Part shown: in pieces, positions 23,261 to 41,349 of the stretch
Numbering within the stretch: position 1 is the stretch's first letter
Layout of the letters: each line of letters starts with the position of its first letter
DNA from: Talpa occidentalis
Taxonomy: Eukaryota; Chordata; Mammalia; Eulipotyphla; Talpidae
Length of the DNA: 64,000 bases
NCBI RefSeq assembly: GCF_014898055.3
Contig: NW_023601543.1
Span: 58,730,806-58,794,805 of the forward strand
Reading direction: 5' to 3'
Program-made: the position numbers and the translations under genes
Notes under the pieces: generated by a model
The model's database searches: none
Told to the model about the DNA's origin: nothing
Seen by the model: the letters and a program-made list of their open reading frames with translations, nothing else

Positions 23261-25137
23261 CCTAGGATTCCTCTAGATCAGTGTTATCCCATAGACCTTT
23301 TTGCAGTAATAGAAAGGTTCTGTAATCTGCCAGCTTCATTAAGGTGGCCAGTAACCACGTGGAGGATAGTGCAATAGAAGAACTGAATTTTCCATTTTAT
23401 TTTATGTTATGTAATTTAAATTTATATAGCCACATGCAACTAAGGCTACCACAGTGGATTGCACAGCTTTAGGCTGTTGTGTGGTTCTGACGAACCTCAG
23501 TGTTCCAAAACCAATGGCCTCTTTTACTCCCATATTTTAATATTAACACTCTAAGAAAATTGAGGACCCAGCTGATTGAAGCACCCTGCTTTGTAAAAAG
23601 AATGTGGGATGTAGAATGGCAGCCTTCCTGCATAGCTCCTGGTTCTGGTAATCATTCCATCTCTGTCTTTTGGGTCTAGGGATTGTATAAAAGCTCCCTA
23701 TTTTCAACCTCAAGTACTGCTCTCTACTTTGTGTTTTTCCATACTCTGCTCACACTTGAAGAAATAATCCTTGTATTAAACTCTGCTCAAATTGCTCAAT
23801 TTGAGGGTGTCATCTCTTTCCTGCTAAGACCCTGATTGATGAAGTTTTTGAGACCCATGTCTCCTGGGCTGCCAGCCCTGTGCTCTCTTTGTTGAAATTA
23901 GCCTCTACCAGTCTTGAGTCCCCACGTGACTTATGTGCACAGAGGCCTCTGGTGCCAACACCCAGTGGATGTGTCTATTGTATGAGTAATGGGCAAAACT
24001 TCTCTTGGATTCCGCTACTGACATTTTGGGAATTTTGATACTTCAGCATAGAGTACCCCATCACACAGGGCCTGTTTTGTTCATCTTTAATTCAGGGGAA
24101 ATGGACTACCTTCCTTCTAGGATTTTATGAGAACTAAATGAGTTTGTAAAATATTTAGCATAGTACCTGCTTCATGGTAAGTCCTCAATAATTATTGTTG
24201 TTGTTAATTATCATTGTTAATTTTTCTTCAACATAATTAAAACAAGATCATTCCTGTCATATATTGGCAAGCTACTAAGAGTAAAGGTTTTGTATTAATC
24301 AAGGTTCTTCAGAACATTCCATATATATGGAATGAGGAAAAGGAATAGAAGGAGACAGAGTGTGCAATTATGGAGATTATAAGCAATTGGCTCATGTGAT
24401 TGTGAGTGCTACAAAGCCAAAGATCTGTAGTTCCACAGCCTGAGAACCATAAGGGCTGATGGCATAAATTCCAGTCCATGTTCAAAGGCAGGGGGAAACT
24501 GATATATGTACCAAGTCAGAGATGCTGAAGCAGAGAGAGTGAATTCCCTCTTACTCAGCCTTTTTGTTCTAGTTATCAGATTTTCAACAAGTTGGATAAG
24601 GTCTGCCCACATTGGGGAGGGCAATCTACTTTACTCAGACTACTAATTCGCATGTAATTCTCATCTAGAAATACTCTCATAGACTTACCAGAATAATGTT
24701 GAACCAAATATCTAGGCACCTTATGACCCAGTCAAGTTAACCACCAAATTTTATATAAAGACCCACAAATATTGTTCATGTGATTATCTAAAAAATAAAC
24801 AATCCAGAAAATAAGCACTTTTTTTAGCTTTATTCCTAAAGATTTTTTCCTGTTATATAACCTGATAAGCTGTACATATGGGTGAAGGAAGGAAATTGAC
24901 ATTACATCCTGTGTATGAAGATGGTGTGTCCTTTGGGAACTATAGTTGCTGGTGATTCCCTACCCGTTGCTGTCTAGCTAGCATCCAATGCTTAGAATAG
25001 TGATTTTAGCACCCAGATTTATAATTGCCTGAAGCAGGCTGATGATATAGTCCACATTTTTCAATCCAAATTATTTATTGCTTATTCTTAATGATGATGG
25101 GGTGTGTTATTTTGGAATCTCCTTTAATTCCTAATTT
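23261..25137. other. Intron 5 stretch with an unassigned old repeat
   Basis: A MIR-like patch lies at about 24090-24200 (+). From about 24290 to 24760 the text (CAAGGTTCTTCAGAACATTC, ATTGGCTCATGTGATTGTG, CCCACATTGGGGAGGGCAAT, ACCAAATATCTAGGCACC) matches a common old mammalian interspersed repeat that I cannot name. The rest is unassigned. Confidence 0.5.
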
Positions 25138-25150
25138 AAAAAAATTCAAA

Positions 25151-25503
25151 ATTCCTGCTATGAGTGAGACAATCTGGTATTTTTCTTTTTCTTTCTGGCT
25201 TATTTCGCTGAGCATGATCCCTTCCAGCGCCATCCATGTTGCTGCAAATTGCATGTGTTTATCTTTTTTGAATGCTGAGTAATATTCCATTGTGTATATG
25301 TACCACATCTTCTTGATCCAGTCATCTTTTTTTGGGTATTTGGTTTGTTTCCACACTACAGGGTGGGGGGGGAAGGAGGGAGTAGGATCAAAACAAGGGG
25401 GGTGGGAATTGTATGGGGACTATAACCAAGATGAAAATGTATACATTGTGCAAAAATGAAAAATGATGTAAAAAATATAAAATTTTAAAAATAATAATGA
25501 ATA
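25151..25503. mobile_element. Second twin-primed L1
   Basis: The left part, 25151 to about 25353, is the end of ORF2 in minus orientation (DDWIKKMWYIYTMEYYSAFK read from 25320 leftward, ending at IAGI). The right part, about 25354-25503, is the L1 3' UTR in plus orientation ending in an A-rich tail. The direct repeat AAAAAAATTCAAA flanks both (25138-25150 and 25504-25516). Inverted 5' piece plus direct 3' piece between one duplication is twin priming. The 3' UTR is the ACCAAGATGAAAATG type. Confidence 0.88.
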
Positions 25504-25516
25504 AAAAAAATTCAAA

Positions 25517-27198
25517 GTTGGACAGCACAAGACAAAAAAACACAGAGACAAAACTAGCTGACAGAGTATCCTTGGGAATCCCCAAATATCAGCCTGGCAG
25601 GGGAGGGTAACCACCAACAGCATAGAAACTTAGAGATCTGAAGAGCAGCTATGCAGAATGAAGCAGATGGGAGAAAAGAGGGCTGTTTGCTGATTCTTTT
25701 GTCATGGAACACAGATATTTCCCACCAGCATTCACACTCAGAATGAGGGCTTCCACTGGAAGGAAAGAACTTTGTGGGCAAATATGATAACAGTTAAAAC
25801 TGGGAGGGAACTCTGCAGACTAATTTGTGTGAGTACAAGAATACTGGAGGAGGTCCTAGGCTGCCAGAGTGACCCAAGCTCTCAGAAAGGACCCAGTGAA
25901 GAGGTCTCTGGAAGGACAGAGCCACTCCCTATGAATGAACTACTAGAATCATGGACCCTGATTGACAGGGCATTGAAGGAGAAAGAAAGCGAAACTGACA
26001 GAGGAGGAAATCAGAGGAAATGGATCCAAAATGTGTTGGAGAAGTTGCTACATTCTGAGGCCATATTTTTCATACTTTAATGTGAGACCAGAAGAGGGAG
26101 CCCTAGAGTCATGAAACCAGGGCAGCTCTTCTGGGTCTTGTACCCACTACTCACCTTACTTGATAAAAGCCACAGAAATGGATTGAGGTGGAACTTCAGG
26201 AAAACATTGTATGAAAAAATTGGAATAAACCCTCTGAAAAATAAAGGTACAGATAAGGAAGTCATACCAAAAATAGAAGACCCAAAAGCAGATGAAAATG
26301 TATTCATATTTCAAAAAAAGCTATAGGAAATTGAGAAAATGATAGACGTTATAAAAGAACTACATACATCAGTATTGGAAAATTCAGAAATGGAAGAACT
26401 AAACACTGGTACACTATGACATGAGAGCCAACAGAAAGGAATGGAGGAGGAACGTACGTGGAGTAAGAGAGATGTAAAAAAAGTACTTAAAGAATAAATT
26501 TTAAAATGGGAAGAACCAAACAGTAATGTCAGGGAAAATATGTGGATGATAGAACTATAAGGAAATGCATGGAAATGCTTACTATACAAGGTTAGTGGTT
26601 ACTTTGGAGCAGAGGAAATGGTTTGAGATTGGGATGGAATGTAACAGGGCAGGGAGAGAGACTTCTTTTGGGGGCCAAGTTCCATTCCTTTAACTGGATG
26701 GTGGTTGTAAGAGTGCTTGGTTGGCTTATAATAACTCTCTAAGCTAAGTGTTTAGTGTAGTTTTCTAATTGAGTCAGTAATGCTTTGGGCTGCAGTAACA
26801 GAAAAGGCTGGCTAATACTAGCTTAAACAAGTAGCTGCTTATCTTGGCTAATGACCCCACGCTGGTACCCCAGCTCATACCACAGTCAGGCATCAGTCTT
26901 TCTACTGCCCTGCAGTTGGGTTTGCGCACAAGATGGCTACACTTGTCCCATGCGCACAAGATGGCTACACTTTATTCAATCTCTCCACCTTCTTCCAGGC
27001 AGGAAGAGGGTAGTACTCACAAGGGAAGCTAGGAAAGTGAGCTTTTAGTTTTTAGTCCTTATGGTAGAAAGTAAACAAAGTACGGGTGTGAGTATTAAGA
27101 AGTGTTAAGAGAGTACCCTGCTGTCTGCATGTATAAAGAGAGGGATGGGGGTTGAGAGAAACGGGGGTTGGGGGGGAGGAGGGAGAGAGAGGGAGAAA
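25517..27198. other. Intron 5 stretch, unassigned
   Basis: Purine-rich sequence at 25560-26600 looks like a decayed transcribed or LINE-type unit (short open frames, A-rich) but I cannot place it in a family. A 28-bp tandem duplication at 26923-26972 is listed separately. No exon recognised. Confidence 0.4.
26923..26972 (+). repeat. Tandem duplication with AAGATGGC cores
   Basis: The 22-base string starting TGCGCACAAGATGGCTAC occurs at 26923-26944 and again at 26951-26972, a period of 28 bases. Each copy holds CAAGATGGC, similar to the core of a YY1 site. Confidence 0.9.
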
Positions 27199-27400
27199 GT
27201 GGTTCTTAAGTGGGGGTGATTTTGCCCCCACCCAGAAGACATCTGGCTATGTCCTGGAGACGTTAGAGGGGGAGATGCAGTGCTACTGGTAACTTGTGGG
27301 TAGAAGCCAGGGATGCTGCTCAACACCCCACAAGGCACAGAACACCCTACAACAAAGAATTACCTGGGCCAAAATGTCAGTAGAGCCTAAGGTGAGAAAT
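27199..27400 (+). mobile_element. MER20-like hAT DNA transposon remnant
   Basis: The order of GTGGTTCTTAAGTGGGGGTG, ATTTTGCCCCC, GGGTAGAAGCCAGGGATGCT, CAACAAAGAATTACCTGG and CCAAAATGTCAGTAG matches the remembered MER20 consensus almost end to end. It is non-autonomous, with no coding capacity. Confidence 0.85.
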
Positions 27401-27988
27401 TCCAAAACCCTTTTAGGGGATCTGTGTGGTCAAAACTGATTTAGTAATAGTATTAATAAATGATTTGTTATTTTTTACTTTCATTCTCTCACAGTGTACA
27501 GCACAGTGGAGTTTTCCAGAGTCTGTGTAGCATGTGATATTGACTTATCTGTTGATCGAATACAGAAACAGCTGTAAGACCCATGTCTTCCTTTAATCCA
27601 GGCGTTAAAAGAGATTTGAAAAACTGTAAAGCAAGGAATCTCTTCTCACTAATTTTTGTTTGTTTTGGAAATATATTTTTCATTAAAATAGGTTAACATA
27701 ATGGGTTTATTAATACTTTTAAATGAATATATATTTCTTCTGTTTCACTTAATACAGTCAATATTGATAGCAATAACCCCAAAACTGAGCAAAGTGTTGT
27801 CATGTACATCATGTATACTCTGAGCAAAGTGTCATCTCGTACAGTCTGTCATAAATGAAGACTCCCTCCATTTCACAGTTATTGTTATTTATTATAACCT
27901 GCATGCCCTGACCCTGTGCTGGTTTCTGGGAGCACAGTGGTCAACAAAATTGGATTTCTACCTTCAAAGAGTATGAGCGAGACACACA
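27401..27988. other. Intron 5 stretch, nothing recognised
   Basis: Unassigned AT-rich sequence. A short direct repeat of CTGAGCAAAGTGT lies at 27784-27796 and 27820-27832. Confidence 0.5.
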
Positions 27989-28004
27989 AATTGTGATTCT
28001 TTTT

Positions 28005-28018
28005 TTTTTTTTAAAGAT

Positions 28019-28053
<35 letters not shown>

Positions 28054-28290
28054 TACATGCACTGGGTACAGTCAGAAGCGCGGGAGGGTGAGAGAATTCA
28101 CCAGAGCCAGAGCGGGGAGCAGAGCAGGCAGAAGGACCGAAGTACACTGCTGAGGGGAGCAGCGGGCGGCAGGAGAGGTCTGCGCGCCATGTGGGACCCT
28201 TGCCCAGTGGCCGGGGATCGAACTGGCGCTGCAGAGGCTGCAGGCAGCTTCGCAACCCAGCACTCAACCGCTGCGCCACCGGGAAGGCCC
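28005..28290 (-). mobile_element. tRNA-related SINE
   Basis: Near full-length antisense copy with a long (TTTA)n tail. The duplication AATTGTGATTCTTTT (27989) / AATTGTGGTTCTTTT (28292) differs at one base. Confidence 0.95.
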
Positions 28291-28563
28291 TAATTGTGGT
28301 TCTTTTTAAGTTCTGTAATAGCAGTATTGTCAGTGTGAAGGGGAGATGACAGTGGTCAGTGCAGTGTTTTGCTGCAGTGCTGTTACAAGCAAGTGTCATG
28401 ACACCTCGTTCAGAGTAGGGAGATTGCCATTTTCATTGCTGCCATACACGGACAATCCTTCCTTGACTCTCAGTGTCTCCCAAGCTGCTTGGTTCCATTG
28501 AAGACAGGAATTGCTTCCATAAATGTGTTATCAGTGGCTTAAGGTCAGAAACTCAAAAACTAA

Positions 28564-28698
<135 letters not shown>

Positions 28699-28988
28699 TA
28701 AGTACATTTCTGTCTGGGAAAAGAGACTCCAGCTTCCTCAATGCCAGACTAAATTCAGAGGCTGTTTTTAAATTGTTAAATATTGAATTGCATGTTTTTA
28801 TAAATGAGGTTTATCAACTTTGTTGATCGACTTATGTTGCTCTGTCTAGTCGGGAGCGATCAGAGCACGGGTGGCAGTATACCGAGGGGACTGTAGAGTA
28901 AATCAGCATGGGGAAGCTCAGCAGGCTTAGATACCTGTGCTTGGCAATACTTTTAGGTACCATGGGATAAAACCAGTACAGTCTTTAA

Positions 28989-29168
<180 letters not shown>

Positions 29169-29740
29169 TAGTTGTTGCCCTTGCTTGGGTATGATTATGT
29201 GCCTTTATATGTACAAAAGGAAAATTCTCAGTTCTTTCCCATCGGCATCTTAAATTGATTATTCCACTGGAGAGTGGGGTGGGGGGCTGCTGAAATAAAT
29301 CCCATTAGTGAACATGACAGGTTCCTAGCCTAGCGTCTGAGAAGATATTTGGGGATGTAACTCTAGGCTAAATTCTGTCCTCCCCTTTGCAGTTTCTCTA
29401 GCTCCTTATAAACCAGCTGAAGATGGGAGTTTGGGGAAGACTCCCTTTTAGGGAGGTAGGACTCAGTGACAAGCTGGGAGGGGACTGGGAAGCAGGGACT
29501 ACCTCACAGGAGGTCAGGAGGAAGCAGTGTGGGAGGTACTTTAGGCCCAAGCTTGCTGCTGCTGCCAGCTGCTCAGGGCCATACAGGCTACAGTAGCCAT
29601 AAGTAATCAGGGTCATCCATGGGAATTATGGCAGAGTGGCCTTTAGGCAACGGACTGCATAATGCTTAGTTAGAAACAAGCAAACAAGCACTTAAGCACA
29701 GTGTGGAAGGAGCAGGCAACACCTTATCATATATTCTTTT

Positions 29741-30052
29741 TTTTTTTAAACAAGTTTTTTTTTGTTGTTTTGTTTTTAAAGATTTATTTATTTATTTATT
29801 TATACAAGCATTGGGTACAGTCAGAAGCATGGGAGGGTGAGAGAATTCACCAGAGCCAGAGCGGGGAGCAGAGCAGGCAGAAGGACCGAAGTACACTGCT
29901 GAGGGGAGCAGCGGGCGGCAGGAGAGGTCTGCGCGCCATGTGGGACCCTCCGCTGGTGGCCGGGGAGCAGCCGGGGATCGAACTGGCGCCGCAGAGGCTG
30001 CGGGCAGCTTCGCAACCCAGCGCTCAACCACTGCACCACCGGGGAGGCCCTC
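29741..30052 (-). mobile_element. tRNA-related SINE inside the AT-AC intron
   Basis: Antisense copy with a long T-rich end and 15-bp duplication ATCATATATTCTTTT (29726-29740 and 30053-30067). Many CpG sites are kept, which suggests a recent insertion. Confidence 0.95.
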
Positions 30053-30629
30053 ATCATATATTCTTTTAGGAGCATTTAGATCACCACTGTCTAGTACAAA
30101 CACAACAGAAGCTGCAAGTGCAAGCTATGTCATTTCAGCCTGAAATCAATAGAACATTCTTAACAAAACATTATACTAATTATTGAGATTTTTTACAGTT
30201 GAGTTTTACATTAAGTCTTTCAAGTATAGTATGCATTTGCTCCTATAGCACATCTCAATTCAGACTAGCCACCGTGGCTTGTTGCTGCTCAATTGAACAG
30301 TCCGGATTTAGGCTGCTTTCTTCATGGAGTTGTTTTTGACGCCCTGTGGAGTCAGAGTGCCCAGTGAACCGACTCCTTAGACGGTTCCATGATAGCCTCA
30401 CAGGGAATAGCAGCGTTAGAAGGGAATTGCTGCTCCCAAAAGGTGACCTGAGCAACTTGTAGCTGTGCCTCCCCCGCCCCACCTTGTCTTCCCAGGCCTG
30501 CCTAAGGCACTGCAGCACCCTGGTACTCACCTCTCAGTCATGCCTGTAGGCCAAGACTTTGCCTCACAACCAGGGGCATTGCAAGAACCACAGAAAGCCA
30601 GCTTCCAGTTCTTTAGAAAGCTTGATTTT

Positions 30630-30900
30630 TAAAAAGAGCTTTATTGAGGTAAAATTCACATATCATGAAATTCACCCATCTTTTAAGTATATCAATCATG
30701 TTGTTAATTTTTTAACTTGTAAAATAGATATAATAAAATTTTCCATTTTAAACATTTTTAAGTGTATAGCTCAGTAGCATTAAATACATTTATGGTGATA
30801 TGTCCCCATCCCCACTTTATTTCCAGAACTTCTTTATCATCCCAGTGACTATGTAGCCACTAAACAATATCCTTCTTCCCCCACCCCACCCCCCAGTCCC
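30630..30900 (+). mobile_element. Old L1 3' UTR fragment
   Basis: GCTTTATTGAGGTAAAATTC, CATATCATGAAATTCACCCA and TTTTAAGTGTATAGCTCAGT are in the order of an old L1 3' end. Low identity. Confidence 0.7.
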
Positions 30901-31084
30901 TGGTACCTCTGTCCCACTGGAAAGCTAAATTTTTATTACTTAAAAAAAGGGAAAAAGTTTGGGGCCCAAAAGAAGAGTTAAAGAGAAAAGATAGCCCTGA
31001 GGAAGGGGGGGCCGGACTGAAAGAGTGTGCTTCTCCGTGATGTTGGTACTTGTTCCTGGAGACAGTTCCTTGACAGGGGCCGAC

Positions 31085-31190
31085 GTGACCAAGTTCACCA
31101 AGCTGCACTGCTTCCCCCTGCTGGAGACAGCACTCTTCTTCCTCATGTCCTGGAGCACCTTCCTCTTGGCGGAAGCCTGTGGGTTTACAG
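31085..31190 (+). CDS. SLC9A7: SLC9A7 exon 8
   Basis: 106 nt from the AC acceptor to GTGGGTTT. It reads [36 protein letters not shown], with the last glycine codon split 1/2. It encodes a short cytoplasmic turn and a membrane helix with the conserved [10 protein letters not shown] and LLAEA sequence. An ordinary AG acceptor (CTTGACAG at 31076) would add nine bases and break the homology, so AC is preferred. Confidence 0.96.
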
Positions 31191-34792
<3,602 letters not shown>

Positions 34793-34904
34793 GTCGCCAT
34801 CTTCCTGGGCAGAGCTGCGCATATCTACCCGCTCTCCTTCTTCCTCAACTTGGGCAGGAGGCATAAGATTGGCTGGAATTTTCAACACATGATGATGTTT
34901 TCAG
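34793..34904 (+). CDS. SLC9A7: SLC9A7 exon 11
   Basis: 112 nt between GGTGGTCAG and GTAAAAAA. It reads [37 protein letters not shown], with one base of the next glycine. It covers the IFLGRAAxIYPLS helix and the basic GRRxKI cytoplasmic loop that joins it to the last conserved helices. Confidence 0.97.
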
Positions 34905-37127
34905 GTAAAAAAGTATAAATGTAAAGAAAATGAATTGTATTCAGTAGGCATTATGATTAAAATATAATCAATAAGGTTGGTAAAAAGACAGTTCAAGTGT
35001 CTGCAAAAATTCGAACATTTGTCTGTAAAATATTTGCATCTTTATTTCATCTCTACCAAACTGGGAACCTGGAGCCTTGTAAGTATTTGAAGTGCTTGGT
35101 TGTCTTCTAGTAAATGTTCACAACCCTTTATCTTCCAGATCTAAAATTAGAAGGAAAATAGGTCTTTTGTGAGAAATAACATCGGCTAAGTCACTCAACA
35201 CCTCCCAGCTGCAGTGTTCTCTTTTGTAAAATAATAACATTGAACTTATTAGTTGAACACCCCCCCTAACTCTAACTCCTGGCAAAATAAATAAAATATA
35301 CTCACATAAGAAAGGTGAACCTCAACCCCAGAAGCCATCAACTGTGGTAGTTGTGCTTGATTTGCACTGTCTCCCTGATGCCTCCTCTTCGCTATAAAGC
35401 TGAGAAGTATGGAGAAGCCACTGAGGGGACAAAGGACAATGAAGAATTATGTGGAAATAAAGGAAACAATTGTCTTGAGTAGCAACCTCCTCCTGATGGT
35501 GCAGTGAGAGTGGTGAGCAGTAGACAAGACCCAAGTGAGAGTACCTCTGCAGAGCGGGGCGGGAGGGGGGCGTGCAAAAAGCCACTGTGACCCCTGTCCT
35601 TTGTGGGGGACAGGGCAGGTCTGTACAAGAGGCAGAGTGAGTAGCTGCCCTTTTCTGCCACACGTTTTTAGGGGCCTCAGAGAGTCATACTGAAATCACA
35701 CCAACAGACACTTCCCCACAAAGCAGTCCCTTTGCCTAGTACTTGTTTGCATCTGCGCTTAACCGTGCAGCCTGCTGGAGTGCTTTCCCTCCACTCTGCT
35801 GTGCCCAGAGTCCTCTCTTTATAAGCCTCAGTTCTAGGTTGTAGAGGATACAGAGACCAGCTTCCTTCAAGGAGCTCACAGTCCCCTGGACGGAGACAGG
35901 TGCACTAAGAGCTAACATTCTCTGGAGAGAGGGTGGTGAAGTGCACAAAAAGAGGTTTGGAATAAACATGGAGGAGAACCAGGGGCCATCCCCACATGGA
36001 GCACAGCCCTCGAACTAGGCTGTAAAGAAATGGAACTTGAGGAGGCAGCAGCCTGGAGAGGGAGGAAAGTGCTGTTGTGTGTGCCTTTCTCTGGGAAGGA
36101 AAGCAGCCTGGAATAATGCAAGAAGAGGGTATGGTCGGAAAGGGAAATTCCTCTGAACTGGTGTGACCCTTTAGGCTCTATCAGAGTCATGAGTGGGCTG
36201 GTTAGAGTGGATTGTGGGGCCCCACTGCTGCGTGTGATTCTGAGGAAAGGGGGAGGGAGGACTTGCATTTCTGGTATGTTCTCAGCTACTGATGATTCTG
36301 CTAGTGGTTTGAGAACCACACACTGAGAACCACTGCTGAAGAGTCTAGTCCATGGAGAAGCTCTAATGCTGAGCCTAAGAGTTTGGGCCTTACTTACTCA
36401 AAGAGCAGCTGGAAAACATCAGATGTTTCTGAGGAGGCCAGTGACGTGATCCCCTTACTCATTAGGAAGATGCTGGTAGAAAAAAGACAAATTAGCGATG
36501 CTCTGTCACCTAGATAAACTATTTTCATTATCTTCTGCCCTAAAAGACTGAAAGTCTGTTTAAAGATACTGCTTATAAAAATTATTTTCAGTTGGGAGAA
36601 ATACCAGAGGTCACACTTTCATACTGCTTACAATGTTTGCCTGATAAAATAAAGAAGACTAGACCACACATATCCCTCTCTTACCCCAAAGTCCTCTTCT
36701 TTGAGACAACATCCCTTTAAAGGCTTAAGTGCTGATCGATGACAGCCAGCCAGAGGGTGATGTAGGTGCGTGTAAATACTTCAGTAGGACAGATGAACAG
36801 AAACCAGTAACTTTGCTGTTTGACATTTATTGAGTCACTCTTCTCTAATGAATTGTAATGAACCTATTAGATTAATGAAATTGCAAAATTATTGGGAAGG
36901 TGGGAAAATGTCCAAACAGGGGCTGTAACTTTTCATTCCCTCATATAATACAATTGTACTCACAGGAAATAGGAGTTTATACTAAGTATATACTAAAGGC
37001 CATGGCATCAGTCTTTACTATAGAACAGATCATGAGCGTGGTATGAGGAAACCACAAAAGAGATTAAAAGATAAACTGTAAAACATTAAAATGTGGATGC
37101 TTACTCATAACAGCCATTAATGCAGAT
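34905..37127. other. Intron 11, first part
   Basis: Unassigned sequence. Open frames at 35322-35663 and 35912-36319 on the minus strand show no domain, and nothing supports a second gene. Confidence 0.5.
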
Positions 37128-37530
37128 GAGGGGTCTGCCAGCTACAGCCCCTGGGCCCAATCTGCTGCTGCCTGTTTTCATATACCTCGGGGGCTAAGAG
37201 TGGCTTTTATAGGTGAATATTTACAATCAGGGGACGCTGCTCTGAAACCTAAGTAAGTGAGATACCCTCCCTCCCCTCCCAGAATTACATTCTTTTTATT
37301 AGTAGACCGGTATCACAACAACGGTCCTCGGTTATGTTACTCTTGGGTTTTGTCAATGATGATTTGGTTTTTCTTCTTTTTTCTCTTTATTTTTGTTTCA
37401 TTTAGTTCATTTGTTTTATTTTTCTCTTTTCTATTAGTGCCTATATAATAATGTTGACTTTGGCTCTTGGCCCACAAAATCTAAAATATGTAATACCTGG
37501 CCCTTTACAGAAAAAAGTTGCTAACCCCTA
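37128..37530. mobile_element. hAT-type DNA transposon remnant
   Basis: It starts GGGGTCTGCCAGCTACAGCCC and ends TGGCCCTTTACAGAAAAAAG with GCTAACCCCTACTG. The ends are imperfect inverted repeats of the GGGGTC / GACCCC type. I recall both ends from a common Charlie-group hAT element. The middle (37257-37445) is diverged or replaced. Confidence 0.7.
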
Positions 37531-37787
37531 CTGTAGATCAGATAATATTGTTACTTCTCAGTACAGCTCTCCCTTCTGCTAAGGAAATGGTGAACTGTTT
37601 TGTGGTCATGGTACACCAACACAGACATGCATGTCACACTCATCCCTCGCTTGTTTCTTAAGTTTATAATGATTGTAGTGTTTGAATCACAAACTTAGCT
37701 TATATTATTTCTTCTTTAAATTTCTTTTTTTTCCTTTCTATTTTAGTTTATTTCATGTTACTATCAGGAGAAATGTTTCCACAATAA

Positions 37788-40194
<2,407 letters not shown>

Positions 40195-40502
40195 TTGTGA
40201 GATCCAGCTTCTCTACCGCTCTGACAGCATTTCATGTTGTTATCATTTCAGCTATTCTGACAGGTGTGTGGGGATCCCTCATTGTAGTCTTCATTTTCAT
40301 TTCTCTCATGCTAATGATGTTGAACATCTCTTTATGTACCTCTGTGCCATTCATTATCTTTGATGAAATATGTTCAAGTCTTACGTCCATTTTCTAATTG
40401 GATTGTTTGGGGTTTTTTAATTGAGTTTTGATAGTTATTCTGGATTGTAGTCTTTTGTCAGATAAGTGGCTTACAAATATTTTCTCTGGTCTGTAGCTTT
40501 TT

Positions 40503-40774
40503 TTTTTTAATTTGTTTATTTATTTATACAAGCACTGGGTACAGTCAGAAGCGCGGGAGGGTGAGAGAATTCACCAGAGCCAGAGCGGGGAGCAGAGCAG
40601 GCAGAAGGACCGAAGTACACTACTGAGGGGAGCAGCGGGCGGCAGGAGAGGTCTGCGCGCCATGTGGGACCCTCCTCTGGTGGCCGGGGAGCAGCCGGGG
40701 ATCGAACCGGCGCCGCAGAGGCCGTGGGCAGCTTCGCAACCCAGGGCTCAACCGCTGCGCCACCGGGGAGGCCC
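40503..40774 (-). mobile_element. tRNA-related SINE
   Basis: Near full-length antisense copy, rich in CpG, with duplication TCTGTAGCTTTTT (40490-40502 and 40778-40790). Bases 40775-40777 are extra. Confidence 0.95.
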
Positions 40775-41077
40775 TGTTCTGTAGCTTTTTAAAAAATTCC
40801 TTTTAGAATTTGTCAGAGCAGAAGTTTTCATTTTAATGAATTACAAGTTATTTTTTTTTCTTTTGTGGATTGTGCTTTTGATGGCATGTCTAAGGACATT
40901 TCAAGCCCAAGGTCCTAAAGATTTTCTTGTAAAAGTTTATAAGTTTTACACTTTACCTTTAGGTCTGTGCTCCATTTGAGTCAATATTAATATAGGATGT
41001 GTGATTTAGCTTGGAGTTTTGTTATTTGCCTATGGCTTTCTAGTTGTTCCAGAACATTTTCCTAAAAAGATTAACCT

Positions 41078-41349
41078 GGGCCTCCCTGGTGGCTCAGGAG
41101 GTTGAGCGCAGCACTGTGGAGCTGTCCGCAGCCTCTGCAGTGCCAATTTGATCCCCGCCGGCCTCAGAGCGACCCACATGGAAGCAGACCCCTCCTGTCT
41201 CGCCCGCTGCTCCCCTCAGCAGTGCCTTTCATCAATCTGCCTGTTCTGCTCCCCCCTCTGTCTCTGGTGAATCCTCTCACCCTCCCATGCATCTGGCCTG
41301 TGCTCCGGCTCTTGTATAAATAAAAAATAAATCTTAAAAAAAATAAAGA
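41078..41349 (+). mobile_element. tRNA-related SINE, second subfamily
   Basis: Sense copy with duplication AAAAAGATTAACCT (41064) / AAAAAGATTATCCT (41350), one mismatch. Its 3' part (GCATCTGGCCTGTGCTCCGG before CTCTTGTATAAA) groups it with 18517 and 51551. Confidence 0.94.

Noticed and set aside
25560..26600. Possible second processed pseudogene
   Set aside because: The purine-rich text has short open frames, but I could not match it to any known mRNA or LINE family.
28043..28399. 118-residue minus-strand frame and similar frames near 29792, 40512, 44590 and 15347
   Set aside because: All lie in copies of the same SINE, whose body is GC-rich and open in several frames by composition.
31076..31084. 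AG acceptor for exon 8
   Set aside because: It would add GGGCCGAC-type bases and shift or extend the protein against the conserved TAL-VTKFTKL join; AC at 31083-31084 fits.
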